Shown in pieces: positions 23,229 to 33,470 of a DNA stretch of 64,000 nt. A model generated the notes under the pieces. That model searched no databases, was not told the origin of the DNA, and saw only the letters and a list, made by a program, of their open reading frames with translations. Made by a program: the position numbers and the translations under genes. Location of the stretch: positions 372,001 through 436,000 of the forward strand of contig QNQO01000642.1 in NCBI GenBank assembly GCA_003290165.1, written 5' to 3'. The DNA comes from Berberis thunbergii. Lineage: Eukaryota; Streptophyta; Magnoliopsida; Ranunculales; Berberidaceae. Within the stretch, counting starts at the first letter, position 1, and each line of letters starts with the position of its first letter.

Positions 23229-23505
23229 AACTCAGCAAACCACCACCACCACCACCAGAACTCCATCATACAGTCTGTGACGCAGAGAGACAACCCCTCC
23301 GCTAGCCACGACCACCCACCGCTAGTCCACTTCGCTGCGCTTCTTTGCTGAAAATAAAAATCTATCTCTGTTTGTGTAATGAATAAGTAAAAGAAAAGAA
23401 AGGAAAAGAGAAGAAACAAAAAAAAAAGTTTATCTTCTCTGGCTGTCGTGAGTACAACTTTGATTCTTTCTGCGGCGGTTTGAGATTTCTCTTTGAACAC
23501 CGCTC

Positions 23506-24066
23506 ATGGCTGGCAGTGCCAATGCTGCTCAGGCAGGTTCTTTTGGAGCAGGAGTGACAGAGACAAATGCATCTCCACTGCCCGGGCTGAATACCACCCA
23601 GTGGCAGACACTTCTCCAAATGCTGGGCGGGTCAAAATCCGCAACGACCGATAAGATGATTGGTAAGCCTTGGATTATTGATACGGGAGCTTCGAATCAC
23701 ATGACTGGCACGATTGGGGATCTCCGTGACTTAAGGGAGATTGCTCAATGTCCCGTGGGATTGCCAGATGGGAGTAGTGCTATCGCCACTAAAGAGAGGA
23801 CGATCCTTCTTGACAGAAATTTTTGTTTGCAAAATATTCTTTATGTGTCAGAGCTAATTTGCAATTTAATTTCTGTGTCGCAATTGACTGATCACTATAA
23901 CTGTTTTGTCCAATTCACTAATGATCTGTGTGTTATACAGAACCACACTTCGAGGATGCTGATTGGTGCGGGTGAACGACGCGATGGACTCTATTACTTC
24001 CGGGGGCTGCCACAGGTTCACGCAATAAAGGCCAATAGTGTGGTGTCTCTTGATCTATGGCACCAG
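23506..24066 (+). pseudogene. Copia gag tail and aspartic protease
   Basis: The frame starts MAGSANAAQAGS, passes LNTTQWQTLLQMLGGSK (the usual linker between gag and protease) and reaches WIIDTGASNHMTG, the protease active site at about residues 56-68. It ends at LWHQ-stop-LGHPS. The stop lies where related elements have Arg in WHxRLGHPS, consistent with a CGA to TGA change. No CCHC zinc knuckle precedes the protease. Confidence 0.85.
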
Positions 24067-24069
24067 TGA

Positions 24070-24975
24070 CTGGGTCATCCATCTCTACAGGTAACAAAGT
24101 TAGTTCCCGAAATAAGTCTTAGTGAAAAGAAAAATCGCTTGAATAAAAACTGTGACGTCTGCCTGAGGGCAAAGCAAAGTAAAGATAAGTTTCCTGTTAG
24201 TGAACATAAAGCTTCGACTATTTTTGAACTTATTCACACTGATTTATGGGGACCTTATCGAACAACTTCTTGTGGTGCTTCTTATTTTTTGACCATTGTT
24301 GATGATTTTTCCCGTGCTGTATGGATTTATTTACTTGTTGATAAGAAAGAGGTCTCCCATACTCTTCAAATGTTTTTCTCGATGGTTAAGAGACAATTTG
24401 ATAAAGAAATAAAAATTTTGAGGAGTGATAACGGCACTGAATTCACTTGCCTGCGACAATATTTTCTTGATCATGGGATTGTTTTTCAAACGACCTGTGT
24501 GGGAACACCTCAACAAAATGGGCGGGTTGAACGGAAACACCAACATATTTTGAACGTAGTTCGGGCGCTGCGTTTTCAGGGCTCTCTTTCTATTACATTT
24601 TGGGGAGAATGTGTGTTGACGGCTGGATACTTGATAAATAGGACTTCCTCCTTGGTCTTAAATGGGAAAACACCTTATAGTGTCTTGCATGGCAGCACAC
24701 CCACTTACAATCACTTGCGCATTTTGGGGTCCTTGTGTTATGCGCATGTGAAGACGGGGGATAAGTTTGCCAGTAGAAGTCGAAGGTGCATCTTTGTTGG
24801 GTACCCTTATGGAAAAAAGGGGTGGCGTTTGTATGACTTGGAGAAACGAGATTTCTTTGTTTCTCGTAATGTTGTATTTTCGGAAGGAGTTTTTCCCTTT
24901 GCAGATAATTTTAATTTAGATCACGATGGTTTGCCTAATATCGAGGCGGTTCAAAAGGACTTTGAGGAGGAGACA
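24070..24975 (+). pseudogene. Copia integrase
   Basis: Continues after the stop with LGHPS and CDVCLRAKQ (His/Cys zinc-binding end), then the core: HTDLWGP and the D of FLTIVDDFS, ILRSDNGTEF, and the catalytic Glu in PQQNGRVERKH. GSLCYAHV and CIFVGYPYGKKGWRLYDL are the usual C-terminal Copia motifs. The catalytic D-D-E triad is intact, but the protein is cut off from protease by a stop and from reverse transcriptase by a frameshift. Confidence 0.9.
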
Positions 24976-24994
24976 TCTATGCCTGTTTTGAGGG

Positions 24995-25200
24995 GGGTGT
25001 CGATGAGTTTGTACAGCCGGATAGGATTGTTGGGCAGTCGGCATGTGCCGAGGAGTTTGTTCAGCCAAATAAAGCTGCTGGGCAGTCAGTGTGTGCCGAG
25101 GATGGGGCAAATGCTGGTGCCGAGGCGTTTGTACAGCCGGATGAGGCTGCTGGGCAGCCGGATGAGGCTGCTGGGCAGCCGGTTTGTGCGAACCAGGAGG
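24995..25200 (+). repeat. Repeat expansion in the integrase-RT linker
   Basis: In the shifted frame this reads repeats of about EFVQPDxAAGQSxCAE. A perfect 21-bp tandem duplication (CCGGATGAGGCTGCTGGGCAG) lies near 25137-25178. A one-base frame change near 24980-25000 moves the polyprotein from the integrase frame to the frame of 25089-25478. Confidence 0.75.
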
Positions 25201-25487
25201 ACAACCCGGACGAAAGTCAGGAAGATGTGTTGGGCAGGGGTCAACGCAGAAAACAAGCCTCGATACGACTCCGCGATTATGTTACTCATACCATTCGGAA
25301 AATAAGTCCATCCGTACCTCCTTCACCTGTACCACGACATTCCTCAGGTACACCCTATCCTATAGCACATTATGTGAATTGTGATAATTTTTCTATGCGA
25401 CATAGACATTTTCTTGCAGCATTGACAGCAAATCGGGAACCTGTGTGCTATTCTGAGGCCGTGAAAGACAACCGCTAGAGGGATGCC

Positions 25488-26918
25488 ATGCGACGGGAAA
25501 TTGAGGCTCTTGAGATTAATGAAACCTGGGTTGTAACAGAATTGCCACCACGAAAGAAAGCTCTCGGATGCAAGTGGGTATACAAGATCAAGTATAACTC
25601 TGATGGTACCATTGAGCGATTGAAGGCTCGGCTGGTTATTCTTGGGAATCATCAAATTGAAGGAGTTGATTATACAGAGACATTTGCTCTAATAGCTAAG
25701 ATGGTTACAGTAAGGGTCTTTCTTGCTGTTGCGGTTGCCAAGAATTGGGAAGTCGATCAGATGGATGTTCATAATGCATTTCTACATGGTGACCTTACGG
25801 AGGAGGTATACATGAAATTACCACCCAGTTTTCAGGTGGGGACTTCTGGAAAGGTGTGCAAGCTTAGGAAATCATTATATGGGCTGAAGCAGGCACCCCG
25901 ATGCTGGTTTGCTAAACTGTCGACTGCTTTGAAGAATTATGGTTTTCGGCAATCTTATTCAGATTATTCTTTGTTTACTCTACAAAGAGGTGCGGTTCAG
26001 CTCAGTGTTCTTGTCTATGTCGACGACCTTATCATCTCTAGGCGTAATCCGGGAGATATACAGAAATTCAAGGGTTACCTCAGTGTTTGTTTCCATATGA
26101 AAGATCTGGGTCCTTTAAAGTATTTCTTGGGGGTTGAAGTGGCACGCGGACCGGATGGGTTTGTGCTTTGTCAACGCAAATACGCGCTAGATATCATCTC
26201 TGAGGACGGATTTCTAGGGGCAAGGCCCGCGGCTGTGCCATTGGAACAGAATCATCGACTCGCCTTGTCCAAGAGTCCAGAGCTCGCTGACCCGGAACCT
26301 TACCGTCGCTTGGTGGGACGGCTAATTTATTTGTGTTTCACTCGACCCGAATTATCTTATAGTGTTCATGTTTTATCTCAATTTATGCAACATCCTATGG
26401 CGGACCAATGGGAAGCTGCTTTGCGGGTGGTTCGGTACTTAAAAGGTAATCTAGGTCAAGGTATACATTTGAGTAGTAAGTGTGACATGCAGTTACATGG
26501 GTGGTGTGACGCTGATTGGGCCAGATGCCCTTTGACTCGGCGATCCCTCACTGGTTGGTTGGTGTTCCTTGGGAACTCGTCGGTATCTTGGAAGATAAAG
26601 AAGCAACATACAATATCCCGCTCCTCCTCAGAGGCGGAATATAGGTCTATGGCTATGATTACATGTGAGTTCAAGTGGCTTAAAGTTATTTTAGCTAGCC
26701 TCGGGATGCCTCACACACGTCCTATGTCTCTTCATTGTGATAGTCAGGCGGCTCTCCATATATCTCAAAATCCCGTTTTTCATGAACGGACAAAACATAT
26801 TGAGGTCGATTGTCACTTTGTCTGTGATGACATTGTTGTTGGACATATCAATCCCACATTTGTCCCATCCAATGAGCAACTCGCTGACATTTTCACAAAA
26901 GCATTGGGCAAACGATAA
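25488..26918 (+). pseudogene. Copia reverse transcriptase and RNase H
   Basis: Starts in the frame of AVKDNR-stop-RDAM, where the stop replaces the Trp usual at this position. Reverse transcriptase motifs follow: LGCKWVYKIKYNSDGTIERL, QMDVHNAFLHGDLTEEVYM, SLYGLKQAPRCW and the catalytic LVYVDDLIIS. RNase H has GWCDADWARCPLTRRSLTG, SSSEAEYRSM and HCDSQAALHIS. The domain itself has no internal stop, so the copy is relatively young or was recently mobilised in trans. Confidence 0.92.
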
Positions 26919-26970
26919 TATGAGTATCTACTTCGCAAGTTGGGCATACGAGATCTCCATGCACCAACTT

Positions 26971-26979
26971 GAGGGGGGG
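26971..26979 (+). other. Polypurine tract
   Basis: GAGGGGGGG directly precedes the 3' LTR. Confidence 0.8.
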
Positions 26980-27203
26980 TATTGAGAATATATTGCGAAT
27001 ATCCTGATTGATTGGGAATATTTGTATTAGGAAGGTTTCTTATAAAGTCAATATTGTATAATAGTTTTAAGGAAATTAGCAGATTATATTGTGAATATTC
27101 TCACAATATTCTCTGGATTAGTTTGTATATAAACAGGAGATTGTGAATGAGAAAGAACACACAATACACACAAATCAATTCTTTTGTGTATAATAATTCA
27201 TCA
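26980..27203 (+). repeat. 3' LTR of Copia element
   Basis: 224 bp, almost identical to the 5' LTR apart from the extra TCACAATATTC block (a local duplication) and a few substitutions. Confidence 0.92.
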
Positions 27204-27208
27204 GGTTA

Positions 27209-27586
27209 CCTCGGTAACTATATTAGACCTGCTTGTGGCCACTTTTTAAAAAAAACAGAAAAGTTATTGACAGGGGGCTACCCACATCTTCCATCTTGAC
27301 ATAAACAACTAGGGTACACATGCGTGTTGCAAACTAACTTGGTTACAGTAATTGTTGATTTGGAATGAAGTATGCTGACGCCAGGTGCTGTTCACTTCCA
27401 AGATTGTTTAGCCAGGATTTATCGAAGTTTGTGTTTGAATCTAATCCTCTTGTTTCTTCTTGCACAAGATTCCCTCCGTTCGTTAGCAATCTAATAAATG
27501 TTTGTGGGTACATTTTCAGGTTTTGAGTCTTCGTGTTGTGTGCCTGACCACAAGGAGTAATTATTATATCAGTTTGTAGTTGTTTT
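27209..27586. other. No gene seen
   Basis: Intergenic sequence between the Copia element and the MITE/LTR-array insertion. Confidence 0.6.
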
Positions 27587-27928
27587 CAATTCGTAGGGTG
27601 TAACACCCCTACTTTTCCAATAACAATAAATAATTTATATTTCTAAAATTCAATTGAATATGTGTTTCAAAATCTTCTTTTGTTTGACAATTAGTATTTT
27701 TCGAAATTCAGTTAATTGTCTTACCATACGAATCTCGGGACGAGATTCCATTTAACGTGTGTATAATGTAACACCCCTAAATTTCATAAAGATAATTTAT
27801 TTTATTTTTAATTAGATAAAATAGGGTTACATTTAATTGAATGTGAATTTCAAAATTAGGGTTTTATTTGATGGGTTTAGAAGGTGGGTGCTTTCAGAAG
27901 TTCAGTGGGGGCGAATAGCCACCCACCC

Positions 27929-27935
27929 TATAAAG
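27929..27935 (+). promoter_or_regulatory. LTR TATA box, copy 1
   Basis: TATAAAG in CCACCCTATAAAGAGAAAACC, followed by a pyrimidine-rich leader (CTTTTCTTTCTCATTCC) and the first ATG at 28012. Copy 2 is identical at 32219-32225. Copy 3 has TGTAAAG at 36376-36382, which should weaken it. Confidence 0.6.
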
Positions 27936-28011
27936 AGAAAACCCTCTTTTCTTTCTCATTCCTTCTTCTTTTCTCCTTATTCCTTCATCTTTTCCTTGTG
28001 TTTTCTTCACG

Positions 28012-28200
28012 ATGGCGGCGCTGAAAATGGTGGTGCTGCTTGGTAGCAGCGTGGTAAGAATGGAAAGAGGAGGCGAAGCCGAAGCAGAAGAAGAGATGAA
28101 ACACATATACTCAGTTTGGGCGATCCCACCAGAAGACGTGAGAGAGAGGTTGAATTATAATATGCATCTCTACTTCCTCATTTTCTGTGTTGGTCAATGA
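28012..28200 (+). pseudogene. Cyclic phosphodiesterase N-terminal fragment, LTR copy 1
   Basis: The 62-residue frame contains KHIYSVWAIPPEDVRERL, which resembles the N-terminus of plant cyclic phosphodiesterase (2H phosphoesterase family, acting on ADP-ribose 1'',2''-cyclic phosphate). The similarity stops after about 20 residues, before either catalytic HxT motif, so no enzyme can be made. It begins at the first ATG after the LTR TATA box, so it would be the first thing translated from an LTR transcript. The preceding Glu-rich stretch (GGEAEAEEEM) is of unknown origin. Assignment is from memory of the family. Confidence 0.5.
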
Positions 28201-28387
28201 GGTTAGAGAGCTTCAGACATTGGGACTCATATGCCCGTTGTTGTTCATTCTCATGGTTGAGGGCCTAGATAGATTGATTAATAGTACCAAGCAAAATAGT
28301 ACCAAAATTGAGGAGAGTGTTTCTGTCTCTGATCTCCAATTCGTTGATGACTTGTTTGTGCAATGTATTGACAGTTTCTTGTCATGA
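28195..28387 (+). pseudogene. LINE reverse transcriptase fragment, LTR copy 1
   Basis: CPLLFILMVEGLDRLIN and SVSDLQFVDDLFVQ match the palm of plant LINE reverse transcriptase (SPLLFIL...GL..LI, then the FADD/FVDD catalytic box). Only about 60 residues remain. It sits directly after the cyclic phosphodiesterase fragment. Confidence 0.65.
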
Positions 28388-28489
28388 TTGTGCTCCTTGG
28401 AGGGTTAGATTCCTTGTGGCCATGCTAAAAGGGATGCTTAGCTTTTGGTATGAAGATAAGTCTGTGGAAAATGAACCTTTCTACTGTGG

Positions 28490-29180
28490 ATGAAGGTCAT
28501 AGTAAGCAAGAATTGGCCAGTATCTTGGGTTTTAGGGCTGTTCAAAGGTGGATTTTCAAATGGGAGTACTGAACAAAATTTGGAGGAGTTTACATGTGTG
28601 ATGAAGTTTGGTGGCTCTTCGGTCGCCTCAGTTGATCGAATGAGGGAGGTTGCTAGCCTTATTCTAAGTTTCCCTGAAGAGAGTCCCGTCATTGTTCTCT
28701 CTACAATGGGCAAGACTAACAACCACCTCCTACAGGCTGGAGAAAAGGCTGTCACTTGTGGGGTTTCTCATGTATCTGAGTTGAATGAGTTGAGCTTCAT
28801 TAAAGAATTACATCATAAGACAGTTGAGGAGCTTGGCATAGATAGGTCAACAATTTCAGCCCACTTGGAAGAGTTGGAGCAACTTCTAAAGGGAATTGCT
28901 ATGATGAAAGAGTTGACCCCCTCGCACAAGAGACTATTTAGTTTCATTTGTAGAATGCATGTCCACAAAAATATTTGTAGCTTATATGAATAAGATTGGT
29001 GTTAAAGCCCGCCAATATGATGCTTTTGATATTGGTGTTATAACAACAGACGACTTCACAAATGCTGACCTATTGGAAGCAACTTATCCAACCATTGCTG
29101 AGAGGTTGCATGGGGACTGGATTTGCTGATCCTGCAATTCCTATTGTTACTGGCTTCCTTGGCAAGGGATGGATGAGATT
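28490..29180 (+). pseudogene. Aspartokinase fragment, LTR copy 1
   Basis: From 28589 the frame reads FTCVMKFGGSSVASVDRMRE, the N-terminal kinase motif (KFGGSS) of plant aspartokinase, the first enzyme of Lys/Thr/Met synthesis. It continues through SPVIVLSTMGKTNNHLLQAG and AHLEELEQLLKGIAMMKEL. After a frameshift come YMNKIGVKARQYDAFDIG and TTDDFTNADLLEATYP, then after another change PAIPIVTGFLGKGW. The ATP/Asp-binding second half and ACT regulatory domains are missing. About 190 residues of a normally multi-exon gene run together with no intron, suggesting a reverse-transcribed mRNA source. It resembles the monofunctional, Lys-sensitive type more than the bifunctional type. Confidence 0.8.
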
Positions 29181-29289
29181 AGTTATGAACTTGTCGCAAG
29201 GACCGAGGCCCACAAAAGGATAATATGGGCATGGGGATGTTATTCTTTCTAGCATTGGTTGTTACTTGGTTCTTTGTGGATACTGGAAC

Positions 29290-29322
29290 CTTGGTGGTAT
29301 TGGAACTGTGCCAGTGGGACGA
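29290..29322 (+). pseudogene. Possible EF-1-alpha micro-fragment, LTR copy 1
   Basis: LGGIGTVPVGR matches the well-known EF-1-alpha motif GGIGTVPVGR. Only 11 residues match and flanking residues do not, so it may be a very small capture or chance. Copies stand near 33582-33614 and 37732-37764. Confidence 0.4.
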
Positions 29323-31565
29323 TTGCGTTGGATGCGCAATCCTTTTTCGATTTGAAATTTTGGTGAGTTTATTTTCATCCTCTTTCTTATAATTTTTGTA
29401 TTGATTTTGATTCCATCCATTTTGGGTTTTCTTATGTCATAAAATTCTTGATTAGGTTCTTTGTTGACATCCAGTGTTTAATATGGTATTGCTTGGAAAT
29501 CAAACTTGATGCTGTCAAGGTTGTTAGATTCGATTATTTATTCATTTCTTAGTATTTAGATTTGGTATGACTTTTGCTAATTGAGTAAACAATGCTACCA
29601 TTGTTAGCATGTTTATATGTCATCTAATGAAAACCCATTACTGGTGGCGCGTGACTCTCAAATATGTGTGTTTTGTATCTGGGAAAGCAATCGTTGTGCA
29701 TCCATGTTTGTTCATCATTGTCCATTGGTGACCATTTTGACTCGTTATGGGATTTCATTGATTCATGTCATTGAGGGAGTTATGGGGTTGTTTGATTTAT
29801 GTGATGGCAACATGTGTGGAAGTAACCCATTTGAAGTTGTATTAGGGAGAGAAAGAGGTTGATGATAGGAAACATTGAAGGATTAAATTGAATCCATACT
29901 GTTGTGAAGAATTTTCATGTTAACATTGGAAGGGGGATTATCTTTGGGCTAGTCATTTTTATTGGTGTATTTGTATACTGTATGTATATTGCTTGTATGG
30001 AAATGACGGATTTTATTTAAGGTAATCCAGTTGTGAGAATTAAGGCATGTTTGAGAATGAGGTTGCCTTATTTGTGGTGTTTTGTGTTGCAAACGCTTGA
30101 TCTCCAATATTTTTTATCTGTTTGATGTGTGAGATTTTCCTAGCTTGCTGAGTTCATGTTTGGGGTCACCCATGTTTACCATTTTATTGATTGGGTGTGA
30201 CTTTGTTTGGTTGGTGTTTGGATGGTTGATGAATATTAATGCATTGTGATAAATTTGGAGATTTGTATGCATATTGACTTGGTTATGCATTATGAAGAAT
30301 TTGGATATTTGAATCAAGGAGTGGCTTGATTGCCATATTGTTACATAGCATGATTAATGAATATGCTATGTTTTCCCAAAAAATGTGGGTGAATAGATTG
30401 TGAATCAATTGATGCATGACAAAATGTCATTGTGGAGAAATTCTAAATTATTAAAAATAAATGAGATTGGTAAACCTTGATTTCTGAAAATATAAATCAC
30501 TTGGAGTTGTATCACTTAGAACTACCACATATCTTTTGTTTATTATTTCCCCTATCTTACTAGAGAAACTAAATGACCAGTGGGTCGTCTTGCGGAGTTG
30601 GGGCACCCATTTCTTACTAGAGAAACTAAAATAACCTTCAGGTTAGTCTTGCGGAAATGTGGTGGATTGTATGCCTAAAATAGGCTTTGATATTTATCCG
30701 TCAAAAATGTCACGTGAGTTTATGCGCATTGATAGCCCAAGGGTGGCTTTTGGTACTCATATAGTTAAGGATATCCGCGATGCATGCCTGTATGTGATGT
30801 CCCCACTTAGGCATGGATGACGGAGTAGTCATCCTTTATATGAGAGAGGCATACGGGCATGTATGTTCGGCATGGAGGTGGTGTGAATGTGGTATCGTGT
30901 AAGTGATCAATCCGTTAAAAAGATGAACCTAATTCAAATAAAAAGAATAAATGACGTTGCATTGTTTCTAATTCTTTTTATGCGGGATAGCAAGTCCACT
31001 AATATTTCTGCAGGTCCGACTTGCCATAGTCAACTCCTATAGGGTAAGTACAGGTAAATGCATATTTACATATTAGGATGATGATATGATTGCCTCGTTG
31101 AGGAACTAAATTCTTTGGGCTGTGTTTTCTTGCATCACAACTTTGCCTCGTTGAGGAACTACCTATTGGTGTGATGGTTTGTTGTTTGTGTTTCGCTTGA
31201 TGTTTATCACGTGCGATTTTATTGATTTTTGGGATGAAGATTTCTCACACCAGCTTTATTGCTGACCCAAGTGAGCTTTTGTTTCTTGGGTACATTCCTT
31301 TGGGAATGTAGCCGATTATCTTTTCAGGTTCAGAGACTGTTGAGCAGCGTTATGGGAGTTCCGCTAGTGGGACTAGCGACGTCAGTTTTTCCTGGTTAGA
31401 GTTTTGTTATAAATTTTAGTTTGTTCTATTTTTTTTAAACTATGTTTTAGTCGTTGCTGCTAAATGTTTCTAATGTTATTGAATTTCACGTCCCGAGTTT
31501 TGGGGAAACGGATTTTCCTACGTGGATTTTAGGATTTCATTTTTCTCGAAAATCGGGGCGTGACA

Positions 31566-31888
31566 GTTTGGTATCAGGGCATTTGGTTAGCCTAGGCTGG
31601 GGTAGAGTCTAGGTGATCCTCGAAATGTGGATATGGGTGTGTAGGAGTGTAAAAGTCTTTAGATGAAGTAACAAGGACGAACCTTGAAAACTTTAGTTTT
31701 GTTTCATTTTCTTCGTGAATCTCATGATGAGACTCCATTAACTTGTGTGTGCGCGAGTAATCTTATTTATAATGTCGATATTTGCGTGACATTATTTTGT
31801 ATTATTTTTTTGGGGTTTTGATATCCGTAGTGTTCACTTAACACTCTCCGTGAATCTCGGGACGAGATTCCTTTTGAGTTGTATATAA
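31566..31888 (+). other. Internal region 1 with Met-tRNA primer site
   Basis: Starts GTTTGGTATCAGGGCATTTGG; TGGTATCAGGGC (31569-31580) is one base from the canonical initiator-Met site. No coding sequence. It carries hairpin-like AATCTCATGATGAGACT (31718-31734) and AATCTCGGGACGAGATT (31853-31869) just before LTR copy 2. Confidence 0.8.
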
Positions 31889-32301
31889 TATAACACCCCT
31901 ACTTTTCCAATAGCAATAAATAATTTATGTTTCTAAAATTCAATTGAAATTGTGTTTCAAAATCTTCTTTTATTTGACAACTAGTATTTTTCGAAATTCA
32001 GCTAATTGTCTTACCATTCGAATCTCGGGACGAGATTCCATTTAACTTGTGCATAATGTAACACCCCTAAATTTCATAAAGATAATTTATTTTATTTTTA
32101 ATTAAATAAAATAGGGTTACATTTAATTGAATGTGAATTTTGAAATTAGGGTTTTATTTGGTGGGTTTAAAAGGTGGGTGCTTTCAGAATTTCAGTGGGG
32201 GCGAATAGTCACCCACCCTATAAAGAGAAAACCCTCTTTTCTTTCTCATTCCTTCTTCTTTTCTCCTTCTTCCTTCATCTTTTCCTTGTGTTTTCTTCAC
32301 G

Positions 32302-32680
32302 ATGACGGCGCTGAAAATGGTGGTGCTGCTTGGTAGCAGCGTGGCAAGAATGGAAAGAGAAGGCGAAGTCGAAGCAGAAGAAGAGATGAAACACGTATAC
32401 TCGGTTTGGGCGATCCCACCAGAAGACGTGAGAGAGAGGTTGAATTATAATATGCATCTCTACTTCCTCATTTTCTGTGTTGGTCAGTGAGGTTAGAGAG
32501 CTTCAGACATTGGGCCTCATATGCCCGTTGTTGTTCATTCTCATGGTTGAGGGCCTAAATAGATTGATTAATAGACCCAAGCAGCTGGGTACTTTCAAAA
32601 TTGAGGAGAGTGTTTCTGTCTCTTATCTCCAATTCGTTGATGACTTGTTTGTGCAATGTATTGACAGTTTCTTGTCATGA
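32302..32680 (+). pseudogene. Cyclic phosphodiesterase and LINE RT fragments, LTR copy 2
   Basis: Same mosaic as copy 1: KHVYSVWAIPPEDVRERL (32302-32490) then CPLLFILMVEGLNRLINRPK and SVSYLQFVDDLFVQ (32485-32680). The RPKQLGTFKIE stretch is closer to intact LINE sequence than the STKQNSTKIE of copy 1. Confidence 0.55.
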
Positions 32681-32782
32681 TTGTGCTCCTTGGAGGGTTA
32701 GATTCCTTGTGGCCATGCTAAAAGGGATGCTTAGCTTTTGGTATGAAGATAAGTCTGTGGAAGATGAACCTTTCAACTCTGG

Positions 32783-33470
32783 ATGAATGTCATAGTAAGA
32801 AAGAATTGGCCAGTATCTTGGGTTTTAGGGTTGTTCGATGGTGGATTTTCAAATGGGAGTACTGAACAAAATTTGGAGGAGTTTACATGTGTGATGAAGT
32901 TTGGTGGCTCTTCGGTCGCCTCAGCTGATCGAATGAGGGAGGTTGCTAGCCTTATTCTAAGTTTCCCTGAAGAGAGTCCCGTCATTGTTCTCTCTGCAAT
33001 GGGCAAGACTACCAACAACCTTTTACAGGCTGGAGAAAAGGCTGTCACTTGTGGGGTTTCTCATGTATCTGAGTTGAATGAGTTGAGCTTCATTAAAGAA
33101 TTACATCATAAGACAGTTGAGGAGCTTGGCATAGATAGGTCAACAATTTCAGCCCACTTGGAAGAGTTGGAGCAACTTCTAAAGGGAATTGCTATGATGA
33201 AAGAGTTGATCCCCTCGCACAGAGACTATTTAGTTTCATTTGGAGAATGCATGTCCACAAAATATTTGCAGCTTATATGAATAAGATTGGTGTTAAAGCC
33301 CGCCAATATGATGCTTTTGATATTGGTTTTATAACAACAGACGACTTCACAAATGCTGACCTATTGGAAGCAACTTATCCAGCCATTGCTGAGAGGTTGC
33401 ATGGGGACTAGATTTGCTGATCCTGCAATTCCTATTGTTACTGGCTTCCTTGGCAAGGGATGGATGAGAT
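32783..33470 (+). pseudogene. Aspartokinase fragment, LTR copy 2
   Basis: Same fragment as in copy 1, but the frame holds longer: SHRDYLVSFGECMSTK is in frame here, matching the aspartokinase motif RDYLVSFGE. It then shifts at AAATATTTGC where one A is missing. Copy 2 therefore keeps the ancestral frame at the point where copies 1 and 3 have an extra base. Confidence 0.8.

Larger units (their letters stand above)
22536..27203 (+). mobile_element. Ty1-copia retrotransposon with most of gag missing
   Basis: Short LTRs (22536-22748 and 26980-27203) flank a 4.2-kb interior. TSD GGTTA lies at 22531-22535 and 27204-27208. Both LTRs run TATTGAGAATA...ATTCATCA, so the usual TG start is TA. The primer site TGGTATCAAAGC directly follows the 5' LTR. 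The interior encodes the tail of gag, protease, integrase, reverse transcriptase and RNase H in Copia order. The gag capsid and zinc knuckle are absent. Stops and a frameshift break the polyprotein. Confidence 0.92.
27599..31565 (+). repeat. LTR copy 1 (3,967 bp)
   Basis: Left homology edge falls exactly at 27599. It holds a second TGTAACACCCC start at 27767, a TATA box, the gene-fragment mosaic (28012-29330) and a long non-coding remainder with repeated short motifs (TTACTAGAGAAACTAAA twice, TTGCCTCGTTGAGGAA twice). Confidence 0.85.

Noticed and set aside
22775..23500. 241-residue minus-strand open frame
   Set aside because: It is the reverse translation of the repetitive Copia leader (Arg/Ser/Glu-rich from GAAGAGA repeats).
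29617..29862. 81-residue frame MSSNENPLL... repeated in all LTR copies
   Set aside because: Open in copies 1 and 3 but cut by the deletion in copy 2, and no recognised domain. Presence in all copies follows from LTR duplication, not selection.
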